Shown piece by piece: positions 45,140 through 56,725 of a stretch of 64,000 bases of DNA; the first letter of the stretch is position 1; each line of letters starts with the position of its first letter. Under the pieces are notes generated by a model. It did not search any database and was not told where the DNA came from. It saw nothing but the letters and a program-made list of their open reading frames with translations. This stretch comes from Biomphalaria glabrata (lineage: Eukaryota; Mollusca; Gastropoda; Planorbidae): assembly GCF_947242115.1 (NCBI RefSeq), contig NC_074715.1:54146670-54210669 (forward strand). The letters run 5' to 3'. The position numbers were made by a program, and so were the translations under genes.

Positions 45140-47846
45140 CACTGCTCACTACGTTTGAAAGGAAAATTCTTCAACATATCATTTATCAATGTTCATGCCC
45201 CTACTGAAGATGCAGATGATAACACAAAAGAAGCCTTCTATGATGAACTGGAAAGAATTTATGATGAAGCACCAAAGCATGACATCAAAATAGTCCTAGG
45301 AGATTTCAATGCAAAAATTGGAAAGGAACCAGCATTCATACCAATAATTGGCAAAGAAAGCTTACATGAAGAGACCAACAATAATGGCATAAGATTAGTG
45401 GATTTGCATCAGGAAAAGGAATGTCTATCAGCAGCACAAAATTCCAACATAAGAATATTCACAAGGTAACCTGGATCTCACCTGATGGCAACACCCAGAA
45501 TCAAATAGATCATATACTCATAGATAAGAGACATGGATCAGATATACTAGATGTAAGAAGTTTCAGAGGAGCTAATGCTGACTCAGACCACCTACTAGTA
45601 AAAGCTAAACTTAGATAAAGAATAAGTACCATACACAATTACCAAAGACAGAGAGCACAGCAATATGATAGTCAAAAACTCACAAAGGATCCACTTGTTG
45701 CAGAAACTTATAGAATGGCACTCCAAACGCAACTGACAACATTAGAAAAGGACAGCGAAAATAACATAAATGAGCATTGGGAAATAATAAAGCATGCTAT
45801 CAAAAGAACAGTAGAAGAGGTAGTTGGATTTAAACAAAAGAACAAGAGAATGGGGTGGTATGATGATGAATGCAGACAAATTATAGAAGAGAAAAACAAT
45901 GCTCGGATGATAATGCTACAGAGAGAAACCAGAAACACTAGACAGCAATACAATGAAGCAAGAAGAAGGGCCACAAAAGTTGTGAGAAAGAAAAAACGGG
46001 AATGGGAAATGTCCAAGATTATTCAAATTGAGGAACTAGCAAAGGAGGGAGACATGAGAGGAATGTATATGAAAATTAAAGATGAAAAGAACGGATTTCA
46101 AGCTAGATCACACATGTGTGAGAACAAAGATGGTCAGCTTATTACAGAAAACAGCAGGGTAATTGAATACTTTGAGGAGATCCTTAATACCACAGAAGAT
46201 TCAGACAATGGAGAATATGAACTGCCACATGGGGGACCAGATCCCTTAGTGAACCCTCCATCACTCATTGAAACATCAGAAATAATTAGGACCATGAAGA
46301 ATCACAAAGCACCAGGAGAGGACCAAATCACAGCAGAACTAATTAAATATGGAGGGAAAGACTTACATCCCCAAATACACAGACTAATATCAAGAATTTG
46401 GGAAGAAGAAGTATGGAATGGAAAACGGCTCTTATAACACCAATACACAAAAAAGGATCCAAGCTAAAGTGCTGTAATTACAGAGGAATCTCTCTACTAA
46501 ATGTGACTTATAACATACTGTCTAGGCTTATAACTAAGAGGCTTGGAAAATATTCAGAAGAAATCTTAGGTTACTACCAATGTGGTTTCAGACCCAACAA
46601 ATCCACAACCAAACACATCTTCACACTAAGATGTATACTAGAAAAATGCCATGAATACAACATACCAATCCACCAACTCTATATAGACTATAGACTATAA
46701 AATGGCTTATGACAGTATCAGAAGGAAATACCTATATGACACTCTACAGGATTTTGGAATACCCAACAAGCTGACAAGACTTATATCTATGACATCAAAC
46801 AACTCAAAAAGCAAAGTCATAATACAAGGAGAACACTCACAGGAATTTAGGATTAAACGAGGATTAAGACAAGGAGACGCACTTTCCTGCATGCTTTTCA
46901 ATTTGACACTGGAGAGAGTTATAAGAAGTAAAGACATATACATGAGGGGAACTATCACTAACTACTTCAGAAGAGAAAACACGGGTCCACAACCAACAGG
47001 GACAATATACAGCCAACCTGTACAATACCTTGCTTATGCCGATGCCTTATTGGGTAAAGAAACCTCTGACATCGCTAGAGCCTTCACATGACTAGAAGAA
47101 GCATCTTGACCAGCAGGACTTGAGGTCAATGACAGTAAAACCAAGTACATCGCAATGACAAGAGACAATCAAACAGAGGGACAGCATATCAAAATCAAAG
47201 ACCACGAATTTGAAAACGTCCAAACTTTCAAATATCTAGGAAGTACTATTAATTTCAAAAATGACCTACTAACAGAAATAAAGGAAAGAATAGCAGCAGG
47301 CAACAGGGCATTTTATAGCACCCACCATTTAGTTAAGAGCAAAACAATTTCAAGGAAAACCAATAAAATAATATACAAAACCATAATAAGACCAGCAGCA
47401 ATGTATGGAAGTGAGACCTGGACACTGACTAAAACATCTGAAAATTTACTTAATACTTGGGAAAGGAAAATTCTTAGGAAAATCTATGGTGCCATACAGG
47501 ATGAAACAGGGTGGAGGACACGCACTAACCATGAGATATATCAATTGTATGAAGACCCACCAATAGTGACAGAAATAAAAAAGAACAGACTACGTTGGGC
47601 AGGTCACCTTGAAAGAATGTCAGATAACAGAGGAGCGAAAATCGTTTACAGACAAAATCCAAAAGGCAGGCGACTTAAAGGCAGACCCCGAATGCGATGG
47701 ATTGATGATGTAGAAGCAGATCTGAAGCAGCTTGGGGTCAGGGCATGGAGACAAAAGGCCCAGAAGAGATCTGAATGGAAGGATGTGTTGAAGCAGGTCA
47801 GAGCCCTCCATGGGCTGTAGCGCCACTGGGATGGATGGATGGATAA
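45140..47846 (+). mobile_element. RTE-type LINE: endonuclease and RT, decayed
   Basis: Endonuclease: FNISFINVHAPTEDADDNTK, DIKIVLGDFNAKIG, WISPDGNTQNQIDHILIDKR, NADSDHLLVKAKLR (catalytic GDFN and SDH present). Linker 45715-46260. RT: IRTMKNHKAPGEDQITAELI, NYRGISLLNVTYNILSRLI, QCGFRPNKSTTKHIFTLRCI, RGLRQGDALSCMLFNLTLE. The catalytic box reads YLAYADALLG: the second Asp of YADD is Ala, so the polymerase would be inactive even without the frame breaks (near 45465, 46430, 46700 and 47090). C-terminal frame 47155-47820 is intact: RPAAMYGSETWTLTKTSENL, NRLRWAGHLERM, GRPRMRWIDDVEADLKQLG, ending RALHGL*. The 3' end is 'cgccactgggatggatggat' + ggataa, the short-repeat tail typical of RTE/BovB-like elements. 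The 5' end is truncated within the endonuclease. Confidence 0.9.
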
Positions 47847-47849
47847 AGA

Positions 47850-49060
47850 TTTTCTTTATGATTGCTAGTTAATATTTACTTAACAGTGTAGTAAATTACA
47901 AGTCTTATCAGTTCCTCAATTGAGGACCCTAACTTTGACATTATGTCTACCTTGTCATTTAACTTTAGCCTAAAAGTCTGCCTCTTGTAAGTCTATCTTT
48001 TCATTTCTCTTTATGCCTACATGGCCAAGGATCCCCTGTGGTATGATAGTGGAGTGTGAGCTATAGATTGGGGAAATAAAGATACACTCACACAACAAGA
48101 AAATTTACTTACATGGTGACTTCAGACTCTGACCTATGTGTCAGTTTTTTTACCAAGTCGATCTAGCTTTTCTAGAACTTTTATGATTGGACGAATTATA
48201 CTCTTTCTACTATTATTGTACATAGTCAGTAATTGTTCTCACCTGATAAAAAAAAATTCATCACTAAAATTGAATGTTTGCAATGATACAAAATAATCAT
48301 ACAGAAAATAAAACATCAACATCATAAATAAGTAAGGGTCAGGTTCGGGGGTATTTAAACTTATGAATGAAGAGGTGAAAAGATCCAAAATTATTTCACA
48401 TAACTTGGGTTCTTCGGCTCAAAATCCATTTGTTAGCATTGAATTTTTTTTACCACTGCTGGGTCTAATTTAAATAAGATACCGGGTATGCACTTCAAGG
48501 ACCCAAAGTCATAAAGTCATTTTTTTCAATATTTTGATTATAATAACAAAGTTTATGCTAAACATAAATTCTAATACAAAATAGAAAATGTGTTTCAAAA
48601 TATATATTTTACATGTGAGGAACATTCTACCTTTAAAAATAAGATAAATGTTAAGCTAAATTATTCCTATGTGCAAAAATGTTGTGTTATTACAAAAAAA
48701 TGGGAAACGCTTATTTGGATAAAACTAATGATACATACATAAATAAACAGCAGCACATGGGATCAAGTTTTTAAATGAGAGAAAGTAATGAATTAAATGC
48801 GACGAAAATAAGGGACTGCGCCGACTAAGGCTCGAACCAGTGACAATTGACCACTGGGGTGGTAATTCGCATATAGGCGAATGACTCTGGACCAAAAGAA
48901 TGTTTGGACATTCCGATGGTCTAGAGGTTAAGTTTGCTTGGTGCGTAATCGCTAGGCGGTGTTGTTTGCAGGTTATTTATCCATATATTGTAATTAGAAA
49001 GTGAGAATACCTCAGATCCTTTCTTAGACTATCTTGATGATAATGACAGAATCTGTGTCT
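47850..49060. other. Spacer with weak tRNA-like pieces
   Basis: No gene. A B-box complement (ggctcgaacc, about 48831) and an A-box-like tggtctagaggttaag (about 48918) suggest diverged SINE heads of an unplaced family. Neither folds convincingly by eye, so I do not call tRNA genes. Confidence 0.35.
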
Positions 49061-49592
49061 TTCAGTTAAGGATTTCATTGAGATTCAGAAAAAAACTCCC
49101 GTCAGAACCAAAGTAATTCAGCAGAGGCAATCTCAAGGTGCATGAGAATTTGTCTAAATGATGGTCTATTTTTGAGCTTTGCACTCCTGAAAAAAAGAGA
49201 AAGATATTTACTATTCTTTGGTGATGGTCTTTTAAGGAGTGTGTTGAACTTGATGATTTTATAAATTTCATTTATATAGAGTGTGTGGTAAATATTGCAC
49301 ATATTTTAGTCAATTAATAGTAGTAAACCTAGTTTGCATAAAAGTCACACATGATAAAGATTCCATACATGAAAACTAATGTACAGCTGTGTCTGCTGGT
49401 TAAATAGATCATTTTTGGGTCATCTTAAAAATATTATTTCTCATTTTTAGTTCTAAAATGTCAATTATAATGTTTAGTCTGACTGTCATTGTCATTGAAA
49501 TTATATATAAATCTTTATCTAAAAAAAAGTAATTACAGCAACAACAACAAAAAAAAAATGATGAAAACTTAAGGAATCATATCTTGCATATC

Positions 49593-49645
49593 AATACTAA
49601 GACTAAGACTGCTTTATTGATCCTTATGGAAATTTGTTGTGATTA
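49593..49645 (-). mobile_element. LINE 3' tail only (AGTCTT family)
   Basis: 'actaagactaagactgcttt' + 'attgatccttatggaaattt' + gttgtgat; the complement of the 33040-33108 end. It lies in an intron of the DLK relic. Confidence 0.8.
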
Positions 49646-49899
49646 TAAGTGTGGGCACCTAAGACCATAAAGTCATGTCATAAAATACAAGGTAAATTAT
49701 TTTTTTAAGGCAGGAAAAATTGCACCAGGCTACTTACCAAATGTCTACTTTTTCATTTCACTGCACATTTTATTTCAAATGACTTCTGATGCCATTCAGG
49801 TCACAGTGCCAGCAAATGACATTTTAGTGCTTTTTTTTTTTCATTCCACTCTCGGCTGGTTCCTGACAATATCATTGGATGCCACAAGAACACTGCAGA

Positions 49900-50640
49900 C
49901 AAAACGAAACAAAACAATTTTTGAAATAATTCTTTTTAAACATAATCACAAAATGATTGTTGAGAGGTTGGTAGAGACAGCATTCCAAAAGTAGGTAGAA
50001 ACACACATATTAGTTCTAGCTAATTGCACTAATAGAAAAACCCAGTTTCAGGTAAAACTTAGAAAATAATTTACCGCTACATCATTAAAGAATTTAAAGA
50101 ATTTCTAAAACAAGAAGGATGTTTCTCTTTGCACTTTCAAGTATGAATGAAAATCTCTGACAAAGGAACATAGCTACTGTAGTATATAATCTGCATGTTT
50201 AAGTTCCTGCATAGGACAATTAATATAACAATTTTTTTTTTAATAAAATAAACTTAGCTTTCAGCATAGGAAACTTATTGCTATTACTATGACATCTTTC
50301 ATAATATAATATAGAGGTTTGGAGAAAGATTCAAATAAACATTTAGAGGATTAAGATAAAAAACCAGAGTTAGCATGTATAGTTGTGCAAATAAAATTAT
50401 CAAGCCATACAGCTAAGAATGTGATACAATCTAATCAAGATTTCAATCTTATGTGAGTCCTTACTGCTGCTTAATTACTCAAAACTTCAGAAAGTAAAAT
50501 ATTCTCATTTTACATCTGACAATGTTTACTGATGCAGAAGGAAATATGTTGTCTTGTGTCTATCCTGTACAGTTATTTTCCTAATTCCCTGCCTACCCCA
50601 TCACCTCCTTTGGTTTATAACACAATTTAAAACAAACTAT
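49900..50640. other. AT-rich intron-like sequence
   Basis: I looked on the minus strand for the missing DLK exon (HRDLKSPN region) and did not find it. No other feature. Confidence 0.35.
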
Positions 50641-50915
50641 TTTCTATGAGAAGATTCAAAACTGGATCACACTCACAATGACCTGCTGACTACAGCCAAA
50701 AAATGGGTACTAAAACTTAATGACCAATTACAAGGTTCTCAGGGTTTGCAAAGACTCTCTCTTCAAGGAACAGTACCAGGAAAAAAGGAAGAGGCAGAAG
50801 GAGAAAGTGATGGGAAGACAACATTAAAGAATGGATGGGTCTGTCACTGAAAAGATTCTATTCAAGGCAAAAGACAAAAAAAAAAAGGGATATACTAAGG
50901 GACAGGTGAGGATGA
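50640..50915 (+). mobile_element. LINE C-terminal fragment (same family as 44806)
   Basis: Reads HNDLLTTAKKWVLKL, then 'caaagactctctcttcaagg aacagtacc', KKEEAEGESDGK and TLKNGWV, the diverged end of the RT C-terminal domain (GRRRG...KW.DNI.EW.G). It lies opposite to the DLK relic, in its intron. Confidence 0.65.
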
Positions 50916-51774
50916 TATACAGAGATAAATGTACAGCTTAGAGATTTTTTTAAATTAATAATGAAAATTATACTTTGCATACATTTTTAAAAAGATAAAT
51001 TTTAAATTGACTTTAAACCCAGCTGTCACTGATCACATGCAGGGAACAATAATGGTTGGTTTTTTTAGCAGGAATGTCTAAAATTTATTGTTTTAAATTT
51101 TAAAAAAGTCTGACAGATTTAGTACTGGTGTTGATTGTTATTGCTAGTACTTATATTACACATTTTTGTTTTAGTCATGTTAGGAAAAAAACATTGTCTA
51201 AAAAAGTATCTTTACAAAAAAAAAACACCAAAAAAAAAACACTGCAGTCAATGAGTTAAAAGACAATGGAAAATACAAAAATACTACAATAGAACCTACT
51301 TGAAAGCTATAATGTTGGGGTGATTCAGTTTCCTTAAGTTCCAAATGTCTGTCTCTTTAACATCTCTGACCTTCTTGACAGCTAACTTTTTCATTACAGA
51401 GTTTGCCAAGAAACATAGGCCCCTGAGCTCTGCTTCCTAGCCACTGGAGATCTGTGATACTTTCAAATGTAATTACCCAATCATCAGAGGAGGAAACTGA
51501 AATAAAAAAATTAGATTATAAGGATAATATGATCTTTATATTAATTGAAGGGTACTTTTTCAAAACTTAAGTTTAAAGCTTGCTGGTCTCACCAGCACTG
51601 CACAGTTGTCTGATCCTAGCCAATTTCCTCCCACATACTACCATTGATGTCTACAAACCTGATAGACCAAGTATTATAGAGTTACTCAGTATATCTTTAC
51701 TTTTATAGTAGTAAAAAGATGATGAAAGGAGATAAAACTGTGAAATTGTTATAGTCTTATATTTTAATGGGTGG

Positions 51775-52020
51775 GAAGCGTGGTCGAGAGGCCAAGTGCG
51801 CTTGAATTTGGCTTGGCTTGGCTACCTAGAAGGGGGCTCGAGGTTCGACACCCGACTCGTTCAGAGTTGTGTTTACTGAGTGCCTAAAGGCAGCACGGAA
51901 AACCAACTCCTAGATACCCCCCCCCCTTCCACTGGTCCACAAATGAGATTGGACCAAAAGCGCTCTGAGCATGCTATAAGCATGAAAGTGGCGCTATATA
52001 AAAGCTATAATAATAATAAA
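51775..52020 (+). repeat. SINE-C, full-length copy
   Basis: tRNA-like head with A-box cgtggtcgagaggccaag and B-box gaggttcgacaccc (about 51840), then 'tgcctaaaggcagcacggaa', 'caaatgagattggaccaaaa', 'gcgctctgagcatgctataa', gcatgaaagtggcgc and a (TAA)n tail. It lies in the intron between 51496 and 52185 (minus). Confidence 0.85.
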
Positions 52021-52184
52021 ATAATAATAATGATTTTTTTTTAAAGTTATCCAAGAAATAGTTGCCAGCCAGGCAATTGATTTAACAAGAAATATGAACA
52101 ATTTTAACTGCCTCTATGGCCTAACTTTTGGCAAACCATGAAAACATTAGTATTAAGTGTGTATGAGTGCGAGGTAGAACTTAC

Positions 52185-52284
52185 TTGTTGCACCTATTCT
52201 TCTTGTGTCCCTTGCAATACAAATAGCAAGTATTATGGACCACATACTGGTCTTGCCTGAACCACTCTTCACCATAAGATGTAC
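52185..52284 (-). pseudogene. Exon-like 100 bp upstream of the DLK relic
   Basis: Acceptor gtttgtttttag and donor gtaagttc bound 100 bp. One frame ([20 protein letters not shown] ...) ends with one base and joins the DLK exon at 51496 in phase. Another, [18 protein letters not shown], is also open but would not join. GSGKTS looks like a Walker A but is too short to rely on. It may be an upstream exon of the same gene or of another. Confidence 0.4.
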
Positions 52285-52823
52285 CTAAAAACAAACATAA
52301 AAGTATCTAGTTCAGTTGCAGCAAATAACTTCTTATAATCTTGTGACATAGCAAGAGATCTAAACAAAAGAATTTCAAGAATGGATGGCTAACAATGCAG
52401 GGGAGATGGCTGGAATATAAAAGAAATTAATAGAACTACTCAGCAGATCGCTAGTGGTGCTTAACTAACTACAAGATAAGTGTAGATTTGGCCTGCTCAT
52501 TTTGTCCCTATTACAATAAAAAAAATAAATGTATTCACTACTTAACAACTATTATTTTTTACAAACAAAAACACAAACACTTGTTAGGCCTATCAGTTTG
52601 GCCATTGTAGATATTCTTATGAAACAGCTGTCCTCAAATTCTAGAAACACATAGCTATATCTGATACCCATGCTGAGCTACTGTTAAAATAGTTGCTATA
52701 TGTGTATATCCCCTTCAACACTTTTGAATCCATCAATAAAAAAGCCCACATAACAATGCCACCCCACGACAATTTTCTAGCCCTCAGATTTATAAGCCAC
52801 CTTTCTTGTTTGTCTCTTTCATC

Positions 52824-53267
52824 CCAGGTACGCTGTTCTGCCTCACCGTGGCACCCGGGTGGAAACGGCTACTTGAGGGGGTAGCTAGGCTAAATGAATG
52901 GCGAAACATAACTCCCGTGGGGATGCCCACGGGTAGACAAGAGTCCACCCATTGCACGGGTGGGGTGGCAAAAGAGTCCCCATAAACCTGTCACACATCC
53001 GTTACATAAATGGCGTGTCCCCCACGGTTAGCTAGGTATAATGAAGGAAAATGGCGGATGCTCCCAGTGTCCTCGGCCTTCAGCCATGTGCAGCCAAGCA
53101 TCAGAAATAGCAATGCTTTACATAGGCATTAACTCGGGTCTCTCTCAAACAGAACTGTGTTCCCACAGGTTTTTGTTTTTTTTATTGTTTGGCATCCAAA
53201 CAGGTAGGTTTTTTTTCCAACTTTGAGCTCGAAGAGCCTCCGGCTCAGCCCATAAGACGATCAAACG
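52824..53267 (+). mobile_element. Element D, copy 1 (unnamed, about 450 bp, retroposon-like)
   Basis: Flanked by an exact 12-bp target duplication, gtctctttcatc (52812-52823 and 53268-53279). GC-richer than the surroundings. Internal marks shared with the other copies: 'ctgcctcaccgtggca', 'gtggaaacggct', a hairpin cccgtggggatgcccacggg (52914-52933), 'gagtccacccattgcacggg', 'gtcccccacggttagct', 'gaaggaaaatggcgg', 'agcaatgctttacataggca', 'gctcgaagagcctccggctc' and an end in atcaaac. No protein frame and no recognisable tRNA A/B boxes; no poly-A tail. Confidence 0.8.
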
Positions 53268-53279
53268 GTCTCTTTCATC

Positions 53280-54280
53280 ATTCAATTAAATGGCCTGAAA
53301 ACCCATATTAAGGAGTATGCACAAACTCTTCTTAGGTTCATCAGTAGTAGTCTTATCTATCTACATTATAATGCCCCCAAACCCACATATAATATTTTTA
53401 AAAAGACACCCTCTCGCCAAAACAATACACACTTTTTGGCCCTTGTATATTCAGTGGAACAACCAGTACTACAATCATTTCTTTATTTGCAATGTAGTCA
53501 ACTCTTTACTTATTGATTTTCATTTTGTCATAGATCAGGATCTAGAGAGGCACCTTATTTAGAATAACCCATCTTTACAAACCATGTTATACCCCCCACC
53601 CACCAAACACATACACCTTTACACTTTTAACATGCCCTTATATTCACTGTGACAATTTTTAGAACTTTAAATTTTTGCCTTAGAATAAAGGCCTACTTGA
53701 AGATCTACATCTAGTCATAAAAAAGTTTTTTTTTACACACACATGCTTTCATACAGATTAAAAAAACAAAACAAAAAAAAAGTTTAAAATGCTGGCTCTC
53801 AAATATAGATAAGCTTGTAGAAATTGCAAATAAATTTTTATGGTAAATTTAACCGCTGCAGTTTCAATCTAGACAATAGCTTAGTTGTCTAAGGCTTCAG
53901 TTAAAAAGAATAGGTTAAATATTTGTATTTTATCATCCACTGCAAGTGTGAGAATTATTGATTTAATGAGTGAATGCATTAGTGGTCAGGACCAATAATT
54001 TTAAATTGTATATATATACCAAATACCACTGACTCATAACTAATTATTAAAAACAAAATGAAATGTATGTAGTCCATTGTAGGGCTTTTAAATTTTGTTG
54101 CAGGTGGAGGCATGGGATACTAAAATTCATGGCTTGGGGAGGGGAGCATTAGGATGTATGGTATGACATAAAAGAAGCTTCTGATAGAGTGACACTAATA
54201 GTAGGGATGAGAAATAAAAAATTTATCTTTGAAAAAACAATTTTTCGTTAGTAAATCATTAAAATACTTTTAAAAAATCT
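53280..54280. other. No gene recognised
   Basis: AT-rich DNA without splice-bounded exons or repeats shared with the rest of the window. Confidence 0.4.
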
Positions 54281-54318
54281 TATCTTCTTATCTTATATAA
54301 TACAGACGTTACTTCAAA
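54281..54318 (-). mobile_element. CR1-like LINE, extreme 3' tail only
   Basis: 'cttatcttatataatacaga' + cgttacttcaaa is the complement of the tail at 58010-58042. About 40 bp remain. Confidence 0.65.
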
Positions 54319-54319
54319 A

Positions 54320-55800
54320 TAGAACTTTCCAATGGTGTATAAATTATGACTGTAAGTTTAACAGAAAGTTATGATTATATTTTTGTGGCATTTTGACCTA
54401 ACATTGGTTGACATGGAACAAGAGAGATGAGATCATGTCTGAATTGTCAGATACCACAAATTTATGTAAATCAGCATTAGAATCTAGTCTTGTTTTCTAG
54501 ATCTAGATATGATCAGATGTGTATATATACTAGATCTATGTCTATGAAGACTGAAGACCAATGTGAATGTCAATTAATTAGACTATTAGAATCTAGTCTA
54601 GTCTATTAATCTATTAGAACTAAACAATAACTTATAACTACTGATTGATAAGTTTAAGTTTGGAGTCTAGAAATAAACTGACACATTGAAAGAAACGCTG
54701 CTTTATTTGCATCAACAAGTTCTAGATCTAATAATTATTTTAAATCTTCGTGAGACAGCGCGTGAAAAAAAGATAGATTCTAGATCTAAGATTCTAGATC
54801 TATAAGCTAAAGCTAAACACACCAAAATCAGCTGGTATGCCATCCATGATCTTGGTTGACAACAACTGTTACAAGGGATGTTACTCCTAAACACCGAGTG
54901 GTGCAACCTATATAAAACACACATCAACTCGGGTTTAAAAAAAATAAATTCGCATTATTTGTAGTGTTAAAAGAGATCTCCATGTCCAGTCTAGATATAA
55001 TATGTAGGTCTGTGGTGCTGATTACCTCCATGACGGTTCTAGTCTGTCTTGTATGTTACTATAATTATCTAGACTTTGCTATTAAAATTACGTCACACTA
55101 TTAGTGTCGCGTTAACATTCCGTCCATTTTAGCGCGCTAAAAAGTATTTTAAATACAACACAAGAATTAAAACATTTTCAATACATGCTTTTTCGTTGGT
55201 TTACAGTACAGATATTACTATTGAGGGAATTAGAAAATGTTTAGGGAGAAATTTTAAGGATTTAAATAATGTAAAACTACTAAATGCTTCCGAAATTCGC
55301 CGAATTTCATTAGAATGGAACACTACTGATAAGCAATGCATCAGTGAAACTGCCTGATCTCCCCTTGGATGGGTCCATAATCCGGTGAAAACTGAGATTC
55401 TGAACTTATTTTTAAAACACCCTGTGTTTACATAACTCTACTTGAAATCATACAGACTTTTTAAAGTAAAGGCAGTTGCTCGTTGTGCTCGTTAAATAGT
55501 AGGCCATAAAAACAGATAATTCCATATTCCTCCTATAGATCGCTAGTTCTAAAAGAGTAATTTAATTAACATTTGTCCACCACAGTGAAGGCATTACACT
55601 ACCAGCGTTTTAACTCTCTCCCTCTCTCCTAAATCGTTGATTTGACCCCATTGAATTAAATTAATTTTTGGTTTTACAAAGTAAAACGTGTGTTATATGA
55701 AGAGAGCATGCATTCTCCTATAATTCTATACCAAATGCAACATTTTCTGATTACAAACAAAAATAAATGTTATTAAAGTTTAATCATAACATAACAGGGT
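54320..55800. other. Spacer, partly CTAG-rich
   Basis: 54480-54810 is CTAG/AGATCT-type DNA. No gene or element recognised elsewhere. Confidence 0.4.
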
Positions 55801-55807
55801 AGAATGT

Positions 55808-55955
55808 ACCTCCCTAGTCCAGTTCCGAGTCGGCCACTGTCCAATTGGTGTCTACTTCAGATGGCTCCGAGAAAACTACGAAACACGGTGCCGCCATTGC
55901 ATGGAAGATGAAGAAACAGTCAACCACATTCTTAAAACATGTCGCGTTATGCATA
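55808..55955 (+). mobile_element. LINE C-terminal zinc-knuckle fragment
   Basis: One frame reads RVGHCPIGVYFRWLRENYET then RCRHCMEDEETVNHILKTCR, i.e. GH......Y...........C..C...EET..H.L..C, the knuckle downstream of RNase H in I/Jockey-type LINEs. It differs from the Nimbus copies, so this is another family. Confidence 0.65.
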
Positions 55956-55978
55956 AAGGGCAATTGGGAGAGGGATGA

Positions 55979-56031
55979 GAGAGTGAGAGAGAGAGAGAGA
56001 GAGGGGGGGGGAGAGAGAGAGAGAGAGAGAA
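55979..56031 (+). repeat. (GA)n microsatellite with a G run
   Basis: gagagagaga repeats on both sides of a run of eight or nine Gs. Confidence 0.95.
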
Positions 56032-56725
56032 CTGATTAATGTGCGACAATAATTCATTCTATCTTTGCACGGGCACAAGGTGACCTTGAAACTCACTTCC
56101 CGCTTCCGTTCACGTGCTCTAAGGGAGTAATCTCAGCACTAATGAGGTTTCTGATACGTCCCTTTTGGAAGCAAACATTTTTACTGATACGTCCGTTTTG
56201 AAAGAGACAACGGATGGGCCCACATAGATTCCGTGGGAAACTATTCTCAGCCTCAACGTGTCGCTCCTGTGTTTGGGCAGACGAATGGGCCAATAGGAAG
56301 GTGAGGCAGAACCGCCATTGGGGTTCCAAATGGAATGAAGGAGAGCATCACATACCGTTCCTTTAAGGGACTTCCAAGGGAGAGAGGATCAGCCTCGTTA
56401 TCTCTCCCGACTTCAGATTTTAATTTATACAGTATTAGCTGCCATAATTCCCTCTTGTTTGGAGCTTTTTTAATCAGATCAAATTTGTTTTATTTTAGGT
56501 GTAGATGAGTTTCCATGGGCTTAAAGTGTGAATTTATTGTCAACTCTGATGCGACAATCACAAATGTAGAGTATATTAGCTTTCTAGGACTAAACAAGTC
56601 AGAGACAGAGAAGGTGCTTTAGTCCATGCATGAGACCATGAGTATGCCTCTGTTTGACAGCTTATCATATTGCGCACAAAATAAAGAACAGGAAAAATTT
56701 AAACTAGAATTCAATGTAAAATACG

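Larger units (their letters stand above)
49065..51496 (-). pseudogene. Decayed MAP3K12/13 (DLK/LZK) kinase gene, three exon relics
   Basis: Dual-leucine-zipper kinases are MAP3Ks that activate MKK4/7-JNK signalling, notably after axon injury. Exon 51496-51300 (acceptor ttatttcag, donor gtaggt): [18 protein letters not shown], then [15 protein letters not shown], matching the family's W.V.FE.I.DLQWLGSGAQGAVFLGK; the P-loop second Gly is Arg. One extra base follows, after which the other frame gives [14 protein letters not shown] and [12 protein letters not shown], so the ATP-lysine region is recognisable. Exon 49892-49738 (donor gtaagt): VLVASNDIV, GTSRE and STKMSFAGTV, with KISDF deleted and TGA codons at the expected Trp and Arg of VAWMAPEVIR. 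Exon from 49186: NRPSFRQILMHLEIASAE, then stops. Exons for the catalytic loop and most of the C-lobe are missing. Introns are retained, so it is not a processed copy. Family identity is firm; gene death is near certain. Confidence 0.8.

Noticed and set aside
49065-49144. Plus-strand terminal-exon look-alike (tgtgtctttcag, then KDFIEIQKKTPVRTKVIQQR and a stop)
   Set aside because: The minus strand of the same bases encodes the conserved MAP3K12/13 block NRPSFRQILMHLEIASAE, so the plus reading is an antisense shadow.
56093-56329. 78-codon minus frame with repeated FQNGRIS.NVCFQKGRIRN words
   Set aside because: Short tandem similarity only; no family, splice site or flanking support.
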